DNA of 64,000 bases from contig NZ_UFQQ01000016.1 in NCBI RefSeq assembly GCF_900218015.1, positions 57,103 through 121,102 on the forward strand, read 5' to 3'. The stretch comes from Rhodopseudomonas pentothenatexigens. Lineage in GTDB: Bacteria; Pseudomonadota; Alphaproteobacteria; Rhizobiales; Xanthobacteraceae. The number at the start of each line of letters is the position of its first letter. Positions within the stretch are counted from its first letter, which is position 1. The position numbers were made by a program, and so were the translations under genes. The notes under the pieces are model-generated. The model saw only the letters and a program-made list of their open reading frames with translations, did not search any database and was not told the origin of the DNA. Below are positions 1 through 9,477 of the stretch, one piece after another.

Positions 1-2
1 AG

Positions 3-3000
3 GACGCCATCATCTACCAGTTGCACGTCAAGGCGTTCGCCGACAGCAACAACGACGGCATCGGCGACTTCGCCGGCCTCACCGAGAAGCTCGATTATCT
101 GCAGGATCTCGGCGTCAACACGCTGTGGCTGCTGCCGTTCTACCCGTCACCGCAGCGCGACGACGGTTACGACATCGCCGACTACGGCGCGATCAATCCC
201 GATTTCGGCACGATGAAGGATTTCCGCCGCTTCATCGTCGAGGCCAAGAAGCGCAATCTGCGCGTGATCACCGAGCTGGTGATCAACCACACCTCCGACG
301 AGCACAGATGGTTCAAACGGGCGCGGCGCAGCCCGAAGAACTCCAGCGCGCGGAACTGGTACGTCTGGAGCGACACCGACCAGAAGTACCAAGGTACGCG
401 CATCATCTTCACCGACACCGAGAAGTCGAACTGGACCTGGGATCCGGAAGCCGGCCAGTATTACTGGCACCGGTTCTTCTCGCACCAGCCCGATCTGAAC
501 TTCGACAATCCGCGCGTCGTCAGCGCCGTCGTCAAGGTGATGAAGCGCTGGCTCGACACCGGCGTCGACGGTTTCCGGCTCGACGCAATTCCCTATCTGT
601 GCGAGCGCGACGGCACCAACAACGAGAACCTTCCCGAGACGCACGCGGTGATCAAGCGGCTGCGCGCCGAGCTCGACACCTACGCCAAGGGCAAGCTGCT
701 GCTCGCCGAGGCCAATCAGTGGCCCGAGGACGTCCAGCAGTATTTCGGCGACAGCGACGAATGTCATATGGCGTATCACTTCCCGCTGATGCCGCGGATC
801 TACATGGCGATCGCGCAGGAGGACCGCTTCCCGATTACCGACATCATGCGGCAGACGCCCGAGATTCCGGCCAACTGTCAGTGGGCGATGTTCCTGCGCA
901 ACCACGACGAGCTGACGCTCGAAATGGTCACCGATGTGGAGCGCGACTACCTCTGGAAGACCTATGCGGCCGACCCGCGGGCGCGGATCAATGTCGGCAT
1001 CCGCCGCCGCCTGGCGCCGCTGATGGACAATGACCGCCGCAAGATCGAGTTGATGAACTCGCTGCTGCTGTCGTTTCCCGGCACCCCGATCATCTACTAC
1101 GGTGACGAGATCGGGATGGGTGACAACATCTATCTCGGCGACCGCAACGGCGTGCGCACGCCGATGCAGTGGTCGCCCGATCGCAATGGCGGGTTCTCGC
1201 GCGCCGACCCGGCGCGGCTGTACGCGCCGCCGATCATGGACCCGGTATACGGCTACGCTTCGGTCAACGTCGAGGCGCAGCAGCGCAGCCTGTCGTCGCT
1301 GCTCAGCGCGATGAAGCGGCTGATCGCGGTGCGAAAATCAACGTCGGCGTTCGGCCGCGGCAGCATGACCTTCATCCGCCCGAGCAACCGCGCGGTGCTC
1401 GCTTATGTCCGGCAGCATCAGGACGAAGTCATTCTGTGTGTCGCGAACTTGTCGCGTGCCGCGCAGGCGACCGAGCTCGATCTGTCGCCGTGGAAGGACC
1501 GGGTGCCACAGGAAATGCTCGGCCGCACCAAATTCCCGGCGATCGGCGAGCTGCCCTACATGATTACGCTGGCGCCGTTCGGTTTCTACTGGTTCAGACT
1601 GGAAGAGCCCGGCACCGCAGCCCACGTCGCGCCCGCCTCGACGGTGCCGGAATTCATCACCCTGGTGGTGCCGCTCGGCTCGACCTGGATGACGCTCGGC
1701 CGCACCCGCTCGATGTTCGAGCACGAAGTGCTGCCGACGTTCCTGTCCCGCACCCGCTGGTTCCCGGAGCGCAATCCGCGCGCGATCCATCCGCGGCTCA
1801 CCTCGGCAATCCCGTTCGCCAACGAGGGCGACAACCGTCCGTGGCTGGCGTTCTTCGAGGCGACGCTGCGCGGTGCGACGTCGCGCTATCTGCTGCCGAT
1901 GCAAATCGACTGGGTGCGGTTCGATCGCGAACGCTATAATCCCCGCGCATTTGCAGCGGTCCGCCAGGGCGCCCGGGAAGGCACCCTGCTCGACGTCGCC
2001 GCCGACCCGTCGTTCGTCGATCTGTTGCTGGAGAACGTTCGCAGCGCCCTCACCGTGGTCGGCGACAATGGCGACCGTCTGGAATTCCGCCCCGGCTCCC
2101 GGCTCGCGGATCGGCCGGCCGGGCCGTTCCAGAACATCCGGGCCGTCGAGACCGAGCAGTCGAATTCGACCGCCCTGGTCGACGAAGACTATGTCGTCAA
2201 GCTGTATCGGCGTCTGCAGGTCGGCATCAATCCCGAACTGGAGATGGGGCGCTTCCTGACCGAGGTAGCCGGCTACTCCAATACCCCGGCGTTGCTCGGG
2301 AGCGTCGAACTGGTCGAGGGCGACACCACCAGTGCGATCGCCGTGGTGCACGAATTCGTCGGCAACCAGGGTGACGGCTGGACTGTCACCTCCGGCTACC
2401 TCGATCGCTATATCGACGAACAGCGTGTACTGATCCGCGCCGAAGAGAATACCGAGAGCGACCAACTCGCGCCCTATCTGCATTTCATGCAGCAGACCGG
2501 CAGGCGCGTGGCTGAGATGCATATCGCGCTCGCCGGTCATCCCGATGTGCCCGACTTCGCGCCGGAGCCGATCGCCCCCGACAACTCGCGACACTGGACG
2601 GAGACCGTCTCGGCCGCGGCGGAGCGGGTGCTGGACGAGTTGCGGCGTCGGCGCGATATGTTGAAGGATGCGGACAGGGCGCTGGTCGACGAACTGGTGG
2701 CGGCACGCGATGTGCTGATGAACCGCATCCACGACCTGCCCGGCGGCGATGGCGGCTTGAACATCCGCCACCATGGCGATTTCCACCTCGGGCAAATGCT
2801 GATCGTCAAGGACGATGTCTACATCATCGACTTCGAAGGCGAACCGCGCCGAACCCTCGAGGAGCGGCGCGCCAAGGCTCCGGCGGCGCGCGACGTCGCC
2901 GGCCTGGTTCGCTCGATCGACTACTCGACGACCGCGGCGCTCGACCGTGCGTTGAAGGCTGTCTCCGACGAGCCGGGCCGGCTGACCGAAGCGCTGGACC

Positions 3001-3233
3001 TGTGGCGGATCCGTGCTACCGCGGCCTTCCTCGAGGGCTACCGCCAGACCATGGGCGACAGCCCGGTCTGGCCGGCCGACGCTGCGGCCGCCAACCGCCT
3101 GCTCGACTTCTTCCTGATTGAAAAGGCGTTGTACGAGATCGACTACGAGATCGCGCATCGTCCCGACTGGGTGCGGGTGCCGCTGGCCGGCATTCTGCGC
3201 ATCCTGTCGCCGCCTCCCGAGGAGCTTTCATGA
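3..3233 (+). CDS. treS: Trehalose synthase / maltokinase fusion (5' partial)
   Basis: The gene is already open at base 3 ([12 protein letters not shown], the usual TreS N-terminus), so only a few upstream codons are missing. The first ~540 residues are a GH13 domain that interconverts maltose and trehalose. Its motifs are intact: GFRLDA (nucleophile Asp), LLAEANQW (acid Glu) and FLRNHDE. The last ~450 residues are a maltokinase with HHGDFHLGQ and DFEGEP phosphotransfer motifs, which makes maltose-1-phosphate. TreS-Mak fusions are a known form in the GlgE alpha-glucan pathway. The stop overlaps the glgB start in an ATGA, so the two are probably translationally coupled. A glgE just upstream would be expected but lies outside the window. 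Confidence 0.95.
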   Translation, partial: DAIIYQLHVKAFADSNNDGIGDFAGLTEKLDYLQDLGVNTLWLLPFYPSPQRDDGYDIADYGAINPDFGTMKDFRRFIVEAKKRNLRVITELVINHTSDEHRWFKRARRSPKNSSARNWYVWSDTDQKYQGTRIIFTDTEKSNWTWDPEAGQYYWHRFFSHQPDLNFDNPRVVSAVVKVMKRWLDTGVDGFRLDAIPYLCERDGTNNENLPETHAVIKRLRAELDTYAKGKLLLAEANQWPEDVQQYFGDSDECHMAYHFPLMPRIYMAIAQEDRFPITDIMRQTPEIPANCQWAMFLRNHDELTLEMVTDVERDYLWKTYAADPRARINVGIRRRLAPLMDNDRRKIELMNSLLLSFPGTPIIYYGDEIGMGDNIYLGDRNGVRTPMQWSPDRNGGFSRADPARLYAPPIMDPVYGYASVNVEAQQRSLSSLLSAMKRLIAVRKSTSAFGRGSMTFIRPSNRAVLAYVRQHQDEVILCVANLSRAAQATELDLSPWKDRVPQEMLGRTKFPAIGELPYMITLAPFGFYWFRLEEPGTAAHVAPASTVPEFITLVVPLGSTWMTLGRTRSMFEHEVLPTFLSRTRWFPERNPRAIHPRLTSAIPFANEGDNRPWLAFFEATLRGATSRYLLPMQIDWVRFDRERYNPRAFAAVRQGAREGTLLDVAADPSFVDLLLENVRSALTVVGDNGDRLEFRPGSRLADRPAGPFQNIRAVETEQSNSTALVDEDYVVKLYRRLQVGINPELEMGRFLTEVAGYSNTPALLGSVELVEGDTTSAIAVVHEFVGNQGDGWTVTSGYLDRYIDEQRVLIRAEENTESDQLAPYLHFMQQTGRRVAEMHIALAGHPDVPDFAPEPIAPDNSRHWTETVSAAAERVLDELRRRRDMLKDADRALVDELVAARDVLMNRIHDLPGGDGGLNIRHHGDFHLGQMLIVKDDVYIIDFEGEPRRTLEERRAKAPAARDVAGLVRSIDYSTTAALDRALKAVSDEPGRLTEALDLWRIRATAAFLEGYRQTMGDSPVWPADAAAANRLLDFFLIEKALYEIDYEIAHRPDWVRVPLAGILRILSPPPEELS

Positions 3234-5380
3234 CCGTGCAATTGAGCGACGAAGCCTACGCAGTTCTCGAAGCCCGTCATGCCGATCCGTTCCGCTATCT
3301 CGGCCCCCATCCCGAGGACAACGGTACCGTTGTCCGGGTGCTGCTCCCCGATGCGACCGCCGTCGAGGTGGTCGGCGACAACGGCGACTCGGCGTCGCTC
3401 GAACAGATCCATCCGTCCGGCTTGTTTGCCGGACCGCTGCCCGGCGCCGCGCCGCGCTACACGCTGCGCGCCCGGTTCGGAGAGGCGACGGTCGAGTTGC
3501 AGGATCCCTACCGCTTTCCGCCGATCCTGACCGACTTCGATCTGTATCTGCTCGGCGAAGGCACCGACCAGCGGCTCTACGACAAGCTGGGCGCCCATCC
3601 GATGGAGCTCGAGGGTGTCGCCGGCGTCGCCTTCGTGGTTCTGGCGCCGAATGCGCGCCGCGTCAGCGTGGTCGGCGATTTCAACTACTGGAATCCGCTT
3701 CGCCATCAGATGCGGGTGCGCGGCAACGGCTATTGGGAGCTGTTCATCCCCGGCGCCTGCGCCGGCGATCACTACAAATTCGACCTCTCCGGCCCGCATG
3801 GCGAGCAACTGCCGCAGAAGTCCGATCCCCTCGCCTTTGCCGCCGAGCTGCGGCCGAAGACCGCTTCGATCGTGGTCGATGCCACCACGCTGCCAAAGCC
3901 GCGGCCGGCCCCGGAGAACATCAACGCGCTGTCGGCGCCGATGTCGATCTACGAAGTGCATCTCGGCTCGTGGCGCCGCAAGGACGGCGACCAGTGGTTG
4001 ACCTATCGCGAACTGGCCGAGCAGCTTCCGGCCTATGTGCGCGACATGGGCTTCACCCACGTTGAATTCCTGCCGGTCAGCGAGCATCCGTTCGACGGCT
4101 CGTGGGGCTATCAGCCGACCGGCCTGTACGCGCCGACCTCACGGTTCGGAACGCCGGAAGACTTCTGCGCGCTGGTCGACGCCTGCCACGCCGCGGGCAT
4201 CGGCGTGATCCTCGACTGGGTGCCGGGCCATTTCCCCGACGATCCGCACGGCCTCGGCAATTTCGACGGCACCGCTTTGTACGAGCACGCCAACCCGATG
4301 CAGGGGCGGCATCTCGACTGGGGCACGTTGATCTACAATTACGGCCGCACCGAAGTGGTGAATTTCCTCACCGCCAACGCGCTGTTCTGGCTGGAGCGCT
4401 ACGGCATCGACGGGCTGCGCGTCGATGCGGTGGCGTCGATGCTGTATCTCGACTACAGCCGCCCGGCCGGGGGCTGGATTCCCAACAAGTTCGGCGGCCG
4501 CGAGAACATCGAGGCGATCGATTTCCTGCGCCGCTTCAACGCCCAGGTTTACGCCAATTTCCCCAACGCCACCACCGCGGCGGAGGAATCCACCGCCTGG
4601 CCGCAAGTGTCGCGCCCGGTCGAGTTCGGCGGGCTCGGCTTCGGCTACAAGTGGAACATGGGGTGGATGCACGATACGCTGAACTACATCAGCAAGGATC
4701 CGATCCACCGCAAATATCACCACGGCCAGATCCTGTTCGGGCTGCACTACGCGTTCTCGGAGAACTTCATCCTGCCGCTGTCGCACGACGAAGTGGTGCA
4801 CGGCAAGCGCTCGATCCTGGGACGGATGCCGGGCGACGAGTGGCAGCGGTTCGCCAATTTGCGCGCCTACTACGCGTTCATGTTCGCTCATCCCGGCAAG
4901 AAGCTGCTGTTCATGGGCAGCGAGTTCGGCCAGGAGCGCGAATGGAACCACGACCGTTCGCTCGACTGGCACCTGCTCGAATACCCGAAATACGCCGGCG
5001 TGCAGGCGCTGATCCGCGATCTCAACAATCTGTACCGGTCGCTGCCGGCGCTGCATCAGCTCGACTGCGATCCGTTCGGCTTCGAATGGCTGATCACCGA
5101 GGATGCCAATCGCAACGTGTTCGCCTGGATGCGCAAGGGCAACGACACTCGCTCGCGCTGTCTGGTGATCGTCAACTTCTCGCCGAACGTGTATCAGGAT
5201 TATCGCGTCCGGGTGCCGTTCCCGGGCCGCTGGCGCGAAGTATTCAATTCGGATTCGGCGGTGTACGGCGGCAGCAATGTCGGTAACGGCGGCGAGGTCC
5301 GCCCTCGTGACGGCCTGGTGCCGGAACTCAGCCTGACGATTCCGCCGCTCGCGGCGATCTTCCTGACACCGGAGGATTGA
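3230..5380 (+). CDS. glgB: 1,4-alpha-glucan branching enzyme GlgB
   Basis: This 716-residue cytoplasmic enzyme puts alpha-1,6 branches into glycogen-like glucans. It has an N-terminal extension, a CBM48-type module (around [10 protein letters not shown]) and a GH13 barrel. Catalytic motifs are [10 protein letters not shown] (nucleophile), AEESTAW (acid/base) and [12 protein letters not shown]. The length is normal for the family. The ATG overlaps the treS stop by 4 nt (ATGA), so it belongs to the same transcription unit and supplies branching for glucan made from TreS/maltokinase products. Confidence 0.97.
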   Translation: MTVQLSDEAYAVLEARHADPFRYLGPHPEDNGTVVRVLLPDATAVEVVGDNGDSASLEQIHPSGLFAGPLPGAAPRYTLRARFGEATVELQDPYRFPPILTDFDLYLLGEGTDQRLYDKLGAHPMELEGVAGVAFVVLAPNARRVSVVGDFNYWNPLRHQMRVRGNGYWELFIPGACAGDHYKFDLSGPHGEQLPQKSDPLAFAAELRPKTASIVVDATTLPKPRPAPENINALSAPMSIYEVHLGSWRRKDGDQWLTYRELAEQLPAYVRDMGFTHVEFLPVSEHPFDGSWGYQPTGLYAPTSRFGTPEDFCALVDACHAAGIGVILDWVPGHFPDDPHGLGNFDGTALYEHANPMQGRHLDWGTLIYNYGRTEVVNFLTANALFWLERYGIDGLRVDAVASMLYLDYSRPAGGWIPNKFGGRENIEAIDFLRRFNAQVYANFPNATTAAEESTAWPQVSRPVEFGGLGFGYKWNMGWMHDTLNYISKDPIHRKYHHGQILFGLHYAFSENFILPLSHDEVVHGKRSILGRMPGDEWQRFANLRAYYAFMFAHPGKKLLFMGSEFGQEREWNHDRSLDWHLLEYPKYAGVQALIRDLNNLYRSLPALHQLDCDPFGFEWLITEDANRNVFAWMRKGNDTRSRCLVIVNFSPNVYQDYRVRVPFPGRWREVFNSDSAVYGGSNVGNGGEVRPRDGLVPELSLTIPPLAAIFLTPED

Positions 5381-5626
5381 CGCGTCGCGATGCGGCTCAC
5401 TGCCGACCGGCTCGACCAGGGCCGTCGGCAGCAGCGGCTGCTGTGCTGATGTCGACGGAATTGCAGGACTGCAATGTGACAGTCGGATGGTGCCACCGCG
5501 TACGCGCGTGCCATCGTTGTGCACAAACCCGTTCCGAACAGCAGATTTACCAGTGTCCTTCGATTTCGAAGTTCGCTAACAAAGACAATCGCAGGCTATG
5601 CGAACTTCGTGATCGGGACACTCGCT

Positions 5627-7708
5627 ATGCGCCTCACCGCCGGAACCGACTCCCGTCTCGGAGCGACCTGGGACGGGCGCGGCACCAATTTCGCCCTGTT
5701 CTCCGCCAACGCCCACAAGGTCGAACTCTGCCTGTTCGACGCTCAGGGCCGGCGCGAGCTGGAACGGATCGAGCTGCCGGAGCGCACCGAAGACGTCTGG
5801 CACGGCTACCTCAACGACGTTTCACCCGGCCAGCTCTACGGCTATCGGGTGCACGGCCCGTACGACCCGGATCACGGCCATCGCTTCAACGCCCACAAGC
5901 TGCTGCTCGATCCGTATGCCAGGCGGTTGAGCGGACGACTGGTGTGGAGCGAGGCGCATTTCGCCTATCGCACCGGTTCACCCCGCGAGGACCTGTCGTT
6001 CGACCGCCGCGACAACGCGCGCGGCATGCCGAAGGCCGTGGTCGTCGACGAAACCGTCGGCAGCGGCCGCCGCGAGACCCGGCCCGGCGTGCGCTGGGAA
6101 GACACCATCATCTACGAGGCCCACGTCAAAGGCCTCACCCAGTTGCGCGAGGATGTGCCGCCGGGACTGCGCGGCACCTTCGGCGGGCTGGCCTGCCCGT
6201 CGATGATCGCACATTTCAAACGGCTCGGCGTCACCACGATTGAACTTTTGCCAGTCCACGGCTTTGTCGATGACCGCGTTCTGGTCGAGAAGAAGCTGGT
6301 GAACTATTGGGGTTATAACACGATCTCGTTCTTCGCGCCGGAGGCCCGCTACGCGCCGGACAAGGACAACCCGCTGGACGCGTTCCGGACCACCGTGGCC
6401 CGACTGCACGACGCCGGGATCGAGGTGCTGCTCGACGTCGTCTACAACCACACCGCCGAGGGCAACCACCTCGGTCCGACGCTGTCGTTCCGCGGCATCG
6501 ACAACGCCTCGTACTACTGGCTGAAGCCCGACAACCCGCGCTACTACGACGACTTCACCGGCTGCGGCAATTCGGTGAACCTCACCCATCCGCGGGTGCT
6601 GCAGATGGTGATGGACAGCCTGCGCTATTGGGTCGAAGTCTGCCACGTCGACGGCTTCCGCTTCGATCTCGCCACCACGCTGGCACGCGGTCCGAACGGC
6701 TTCGATCGCAATTCCGGCTTCTTCACGGCGATCCGTCAGGATCCGGTGCTGGCAGGCGTGAAGCTGGTCGCCGAACCGTGGGATCTCGGCTTGGGCGGCT
6801 ACCAGGTCGGTGCATTCCCGTCGCAATGGTCGGAATGGAACGACCGCTATCGCAGCGTGATGCGGCGCTACTGGAGCGGCGAAGGCAGCCTGATCGGCGA
6901 CGTCTCGCGGCGCATGACCGGATCGTCCGATATCTTCAATCGCGACGCCCGCATGCCCCGCGCCAGCGTCAACCACGTCACCGTGCACGACGGCTTCACC
7001 CTGGCCGACCTGTTCAGCTACGAGCAGAAGCACAACTTAGCCAACGGCGAGCACAATCGTGACGGCTCCAACGACAACCACAGCATCAATTGTGGCGTCG
7101 AGGGACCGACCGACGATCCAAAGATACTCGCGCTGCGCCGCCAGCTTCGCAAGAACCAGCTCGCCTGTCTGTTCCTGGCCCAGGGTGTGCCGCTGATGCT
7201 TGCCGGTGACGAGGTCGGCAATTCGCAGGACGGCAACAACAACGCCTATTGCCAGGACAACGAGATCGGCTGGGTCGGCTGGGGCGGCGCCAATACCGAC
7301 GACGACATGGTCGAGTTCATCGGGCTGATGACCGACATCCGCCGCCGCTTCGCTCAGCTCCGCTCGCGGCGCTGGCTCGATGGACGCCGTGCTGACGGCA
7401 GCTACGGGGTGCTGTGGCTGACGCCGTCGGCGGCGGAGATGACGGAGCAGGATTGGGCGTTTCCGGACGGCCGTTTCCTCGCCTACATGCTGAGCCCGAG
7501 CGAGCCCGGCGGCGACGCGATCTTCATCGTGCTGAACTCCGGCGCCGAAGCGATCGATTTCCATCTGCCGAAGACGACCGATTATCCGAGCTGGCACCAA
7601 TTGTTCGACACCACCAAGGACACCGTGCAGGTCGCGCCGTTGAAATGCGGCAGCGTCAGCTCAGCGCCGCCGCGCTCGGTGCTGGCTTTCGCCGGGGTGA
7701 CGGCATGA
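5627..7708 (+). CDS. glgX: Glycogen debranching enzyme GlgX
   Basis: The 693-residue isoamylase-type GH13 protein hydrolyses alpha-1,6 branches to release linear maltodextrins, the substrate of TreY. It carries an N-terminal CBM48-like region (TNFALFSANAHKVELCLFD) and the catalytic motifs GFRFDLATTL, VAEPWDLG and VHDGFTLAD. I chose the ATG at 5627 because homology begins at MRLTAGTDSRLGATW. An in-frame start at 5519 would add 36 residues of low-complexity sequence. A 246-bp gap separates it from glgB, so a separate promoter is possible. The stop overlaps the treZ start (ATGA). Confidence 0.95.
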   Translation: MRLTAGTDSRLGATWDGRGTNFALFSANAHKVELCLFDAQGRRELERIELPERTEDVWHGYLNDVSPGQLYGYRVHGPYDPDHGHRFNAHKLLLDPYARRLSGRLVWSEAHFAYRTGSPREDLSFDRRDNARGMPKAVVVDETVGSGRRETRPGVRWEDTIIYEAHVKGLTQLREDVPPGLRGTFGGLACPSMIAHFKRLGVTTIELLPVHGFVDDRVLVEKKLVNYWGYNTISFFAPEARYAPDKDNPLDAFRTTVARLHDAGIEVLLDVVYNHTAEGNHLGPTLSFRGIDNASYYWLKPDNPRYYDDFTGCGNSVNLTHPRVLQMVMDSLRYWVEVCHVDGFRFDLATTLARGPNGFDRNSGFFTAIRQDPVLAGVKLVAEPWDLGLGGYQVGAFPSQWSEWNDRYRSVMRRYWSGEGSLIGDVSRRMTGSSDIFNRDARMPRASVNHVTVHDGFTLADLFSYEQKHNLANGEHNRDGSNDNHSINCGVEGPTDDPKILALRRQLRKNQLACLFLAQGVPLMLAGDEVGNSQDGNNNAYCQDNEIGWVGWGGANTDDDMVEFIGLMTDIRRRFAQLRSRRWLDGRRADGSYGVLWLTPSAAEMTEQDWAFPDGRFLAYMLSPSEPGGDAIFIVLNSGAEAIDFHLPKTTDYPSWHQLFDTTKDTVQVAPLKCGSVSSAPPRSVLAFAGVTA

Positions 7709-9477
7709 GCGGCCGCAGCTTCGGGCCGCGGATTACCGCGGGCGGCGTCGAATTCCGGCTGTGGGCGCCGAAGGCCCAGAAGGTCGAGGTGATGCTGGAC
7801 GGAGGCGCGGCGCGTCCGATGCGCCGCGACGAGACCGGCTGGTATCGGGCCGAGATCGCCGGGCTCGGCGGCGGCACCCGTTATCGCTTCCGCATCGACG
7901 GCGACCTCGAGGTGCCGGACCCCGGTTCGCTGTTTCAGCCCGACGACATCGCCGGCCCGAGCGAAGTGATCGACCACGCCGCCTACGACTGGCGCGTCGA
8001 TGAGTGGCGCGGCCGTCCCTGGGCCGAGACCGTGCTGCTGGAAGCCCATGTCGGCACCTTCACGCCCGAAGGCAGCTTCCGCGCGATGATCGACAGGCTG
8101 GATCATCTGGTCGCCACTGGCATCACCGCGCTGGAGTTGATGCCGCTTGCCGACTTCCCCGGGCGGCGCAATTGGGGCTACGACGGCGTGCTGTGGTACG
8201 CACCGGACAGCGCCTACGGCCGCCCAGAAGACCTCAAGGCGCTGATCGACGAGGCGCATGCCCGCGGCCTGATGATGTTTCTCGACGTGGTCTACAATCA
8301 TTTCGGCCCGGAGGGGAATTACCTCGGCGGCTACGCGCCCGGCTTCTTCTCGGACTCACACACGCCGTGGGGCAACGCGATCAACTACTACGCTCCCGAG
8401 GTTCGCGCCTTCGCGATCGAGAACGCCCTGCACTGGCTGCGCGACTACCGGTTCGACGGGTTGCGGCTCGACGCGGTGCATGCGATCCCCGATCAGGGCG
8501 AGATCCCGATGCTGTACGAATTGTCGCGCGAGGCCGGCAAGCTGGCGGCCGAAACCGGCCGGCACATCCATCTGGTGCTGGAGAACGACGACAACATCGC
8601 CGCCGTGCTCGATCCGGTCACCGACCCGCCGCGCGGCCAGTATCGCGCGCAGTGGAACGACGATTATCATCACGCATGGCACGTCGCGCTGACCGGCGAG
8701 CGCCAGGGCTACTATTCCGACTACGCCGATGCTCCGTTGCGCCATCTCGCCCGCGCGCTCGGCTCCGGCTTCGCCTATCAGGGCGAGCCATCCGCGCATC
8801 GCGGCGGTACGGCGCGCGGCGAGCCGAGTGGCGAGCTGGCGCCGCTCGCCTTCGTCAACTTCCTGCAGAACCACGATCAGATCGGCAACCGCGCGCTCGG
8901 CGATCGGTTGGAAAGCCTGGCACGGCCCGAAGCGATCGAGGCGGCGCTGGCGATCACGCTGCTGGCGCCCACCGTGCCGATGCTGTTCATGGGCGAGGAC
9001 TGGGGCTCACGGGCGCCGTTTCCGTTCTTCTGCGACTTCCACGGCGATCTCGCCGAGGCGGTGCGCGCCGGCCGCCGCAAGGAATTCGCCGGCGCCTACG
9101 AGAAATACGGCGACGACGTTCCCGACCCGCTCAGCGAAGACGCGTTCCGAAGCGCCGTGCTCGACTGGCGCGAGCGCGACGGCGGCGACGGCGCGCAGCG
9201 GCTGGCGCTGGTATCGCGGCTGCTGCAAGTCCGCCGCAACGCGATCGTGCCACGGCTCGCCGGCGCACGCTTCGGCACCGCCGAGATCGCGGACGGCGGG
9301 CTGCTGACCGCACAATGGCGGCTCGCGGACGGCGCCATGCTCGACCTCGTCGCCAACCTGTCGGACCAGGAACGCGACGGCGGCAAACCGTCGGCGACGG
9401 GAACAATTTTATGGGGCGGCGATTGCACCCGGATCATTCCGCCTTGGGCGGTGTCCTGGCGCCTCGAGCATCCCTAA
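7705..9477 (+). CDS. treZ: Malto-oligosyltrehalose trehalohydrolase TreZ
   Basis: The 590-residue GH13 enzyme releases free trehalose from maltooligosyl-trehalose. An N-terminal beta-sandwich (VEFRLWAPKAQKVEVML) precedes the barrel, whose motifs are GLRLDAVHAI, LVLENDDN and FLQNHDQIGNR. The ATG at 7705 overlaps the glgX stop (ATGA), and its own stop overlaps the treY start (TAATG). Longer in-frame readings upstream fall inside glgX and are discarded. Together with TreY next door it completes the two-step route from glucan to trehalose. Confidence 0.95.
   Translation: MSGRSFGPRITAGGVEFRLWAPKAQKVEVMLDGGAARPMRRDETGWYRAEIAGLGGGTRYRFRIDGDLEVPDPGSLFQPDDIAGPSEVIDHAAYDWRVDEWRGRPWAETVLLEAHVGTFTPEGSFRAMIDRLDHLVATGITALELMPLADFPGRRNWGYDGVLWYAPDSAYGRPEDLKALIDEAHARGLMMFLDVVYNHFGPEGNYLGGYAPGFFSDSHTPWGNAINYYAPEVRAFAIENALHWLRDYRFDGLRLDAVHAIPDQGEIPMLYELSREAGKLAAETGRHIHLVLENDDNIAAVLDPVTDPPRGQYRAQWNDDYHHAWHVALTGERQGYYSDYADAPLRHLARALGSGFAYQGEPSAHRGGTARGEPSGELAPLAFVNFLQNHDQIGNRALGDRLESLARPEAIEAALAITLLAPTVPMLFMGEDWGSRAPFPFFCDFHGDLAEAVRAGRRKEFAGAYEKYGDDVPDPLSEDAFRSAVLDWRERDGGDGAQRLALVSRLLQVRRNAIVPRLAGARFGTAEIADGGLLTAQWRLADGAMLDLVANLSDQERDGGKPSATGTILWGGDCTRIIPPWAVSWRLEHP

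Noticed and set aside
1338..3158. Minus-strand open frame of 606 codons inside treS
   Set aside because: It is antisense to the maltokinase part of treS, with Arg/Ala/Gln-rich composition typical of a shadow frame.
5381..5626. Gap between glgB and glgX considered for a small gene or RNA
   Set aside because: No open frame with a ribosome site and no stable hairpin with a T-tract was seen.
8004..9476. Long in-frame extension upstream of treY
   Set aside because: It lies within treZ in another frame; TreY homology begins at 9477.
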